Of a stretch of 5,590 nt of DNA, positions 5,582 to 5,590 are shown one piece after another (position 1 is the stretch's first letter; every line of letters begins with the position of its first letter). Location of the stretch: the NCBI GenBank assembly GCA_029933295.1, contig JAOZOL010000176.1, forward strand, positions 1 through 5,590. Reading direction: 5' to 3'. The notes beneath the pieces are model-generated. The model ran no database searches, was not told where the DNA came from, and saw nothing but the letters and a program-made list of their open reading frames with translations. This DNA comes from Desulfobacterales bacterium (GTDB taxonomy: Bacteria > Desulfobacterota > Desulfobacteria > Desulfobacterales > Desulfosalsimonadaceae). The position numbers were made by a program, and so were the translations under genes.

Positions 5582-5590
5582 ATGAATACT
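5582..5590 (+). CDS. Possible start of a following gene (cut by window end)
   Basis: An ATG at 5582 opens a frame of only three codons (Met-Asn-Thr) before the window ends. A weak AGGG at 5568-5571 lies 10 bases upstream. Nothing can be said about the product. It may equally be non-coding. Confidence 0.3.

Overview
The window holds one tightly packed, plus-strand gene cluster for uptake of a transition metal, most likely nickel and possibly cobalt. A secreted cyclophilin and the start of a further region follow it. The protein types (DUF4198/NikK-like periplasmic protein, NikL in place of NikN, LbtU-family porin), the moderate AT-rich composition and the Gram-negative envelope signals suggest a sulfate-reducing Desulfobacterota (Deltaproteobacteria), perhaps a Desulfobacterales member. 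That assignment is inferred from gene content, not from a marker gene.

Layout: nikK-like (20-793), outer-membrane porin (820-1962), nikM/cbiM (1980-2576), nikL (2590-3258), nikQ/cbiQ (3261-4019) and nikO/cbiO (4012-4743). Gaps are 26, 17, 13 and 2 bp, and nikQ and nikO overlap by 8 bp, so these six genes very probably form one transcription unit. The window starts 19 bp upstream of the first gene, so the promoter and any NikR site or cobalamin riboswitch lie outside it. A 124-bp imperfect inverted repeat (4739-4862) begins at the nikO stop codon. It fills nearly all the space before a secreted PpiB-like cyclophilin (4886-5485). The last 105 bp hold no clear gene, only a possible weak promoter and a possible start codon at 5582.

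How the parts fit: the porin would pass metal or a metal complex through the outer membrane, and NikK would handle it in the periplasm. NikM is the metal-binding S-component. NikL is a periplasmic domain held by one C-terminal membrane helix. NikQ is the coupling (T) protein and NikO the ATPase, which carries a His-rich tail. The cluster therefore looks like a complete outer-membrane-to-cytoplasm import route of the energy-coupling-factor type. The most notable features are the built-in outer-membrane porin, the predicted histidine at or next to the mature N-terminus of three separate components, and the hairpin element abutting nikO.
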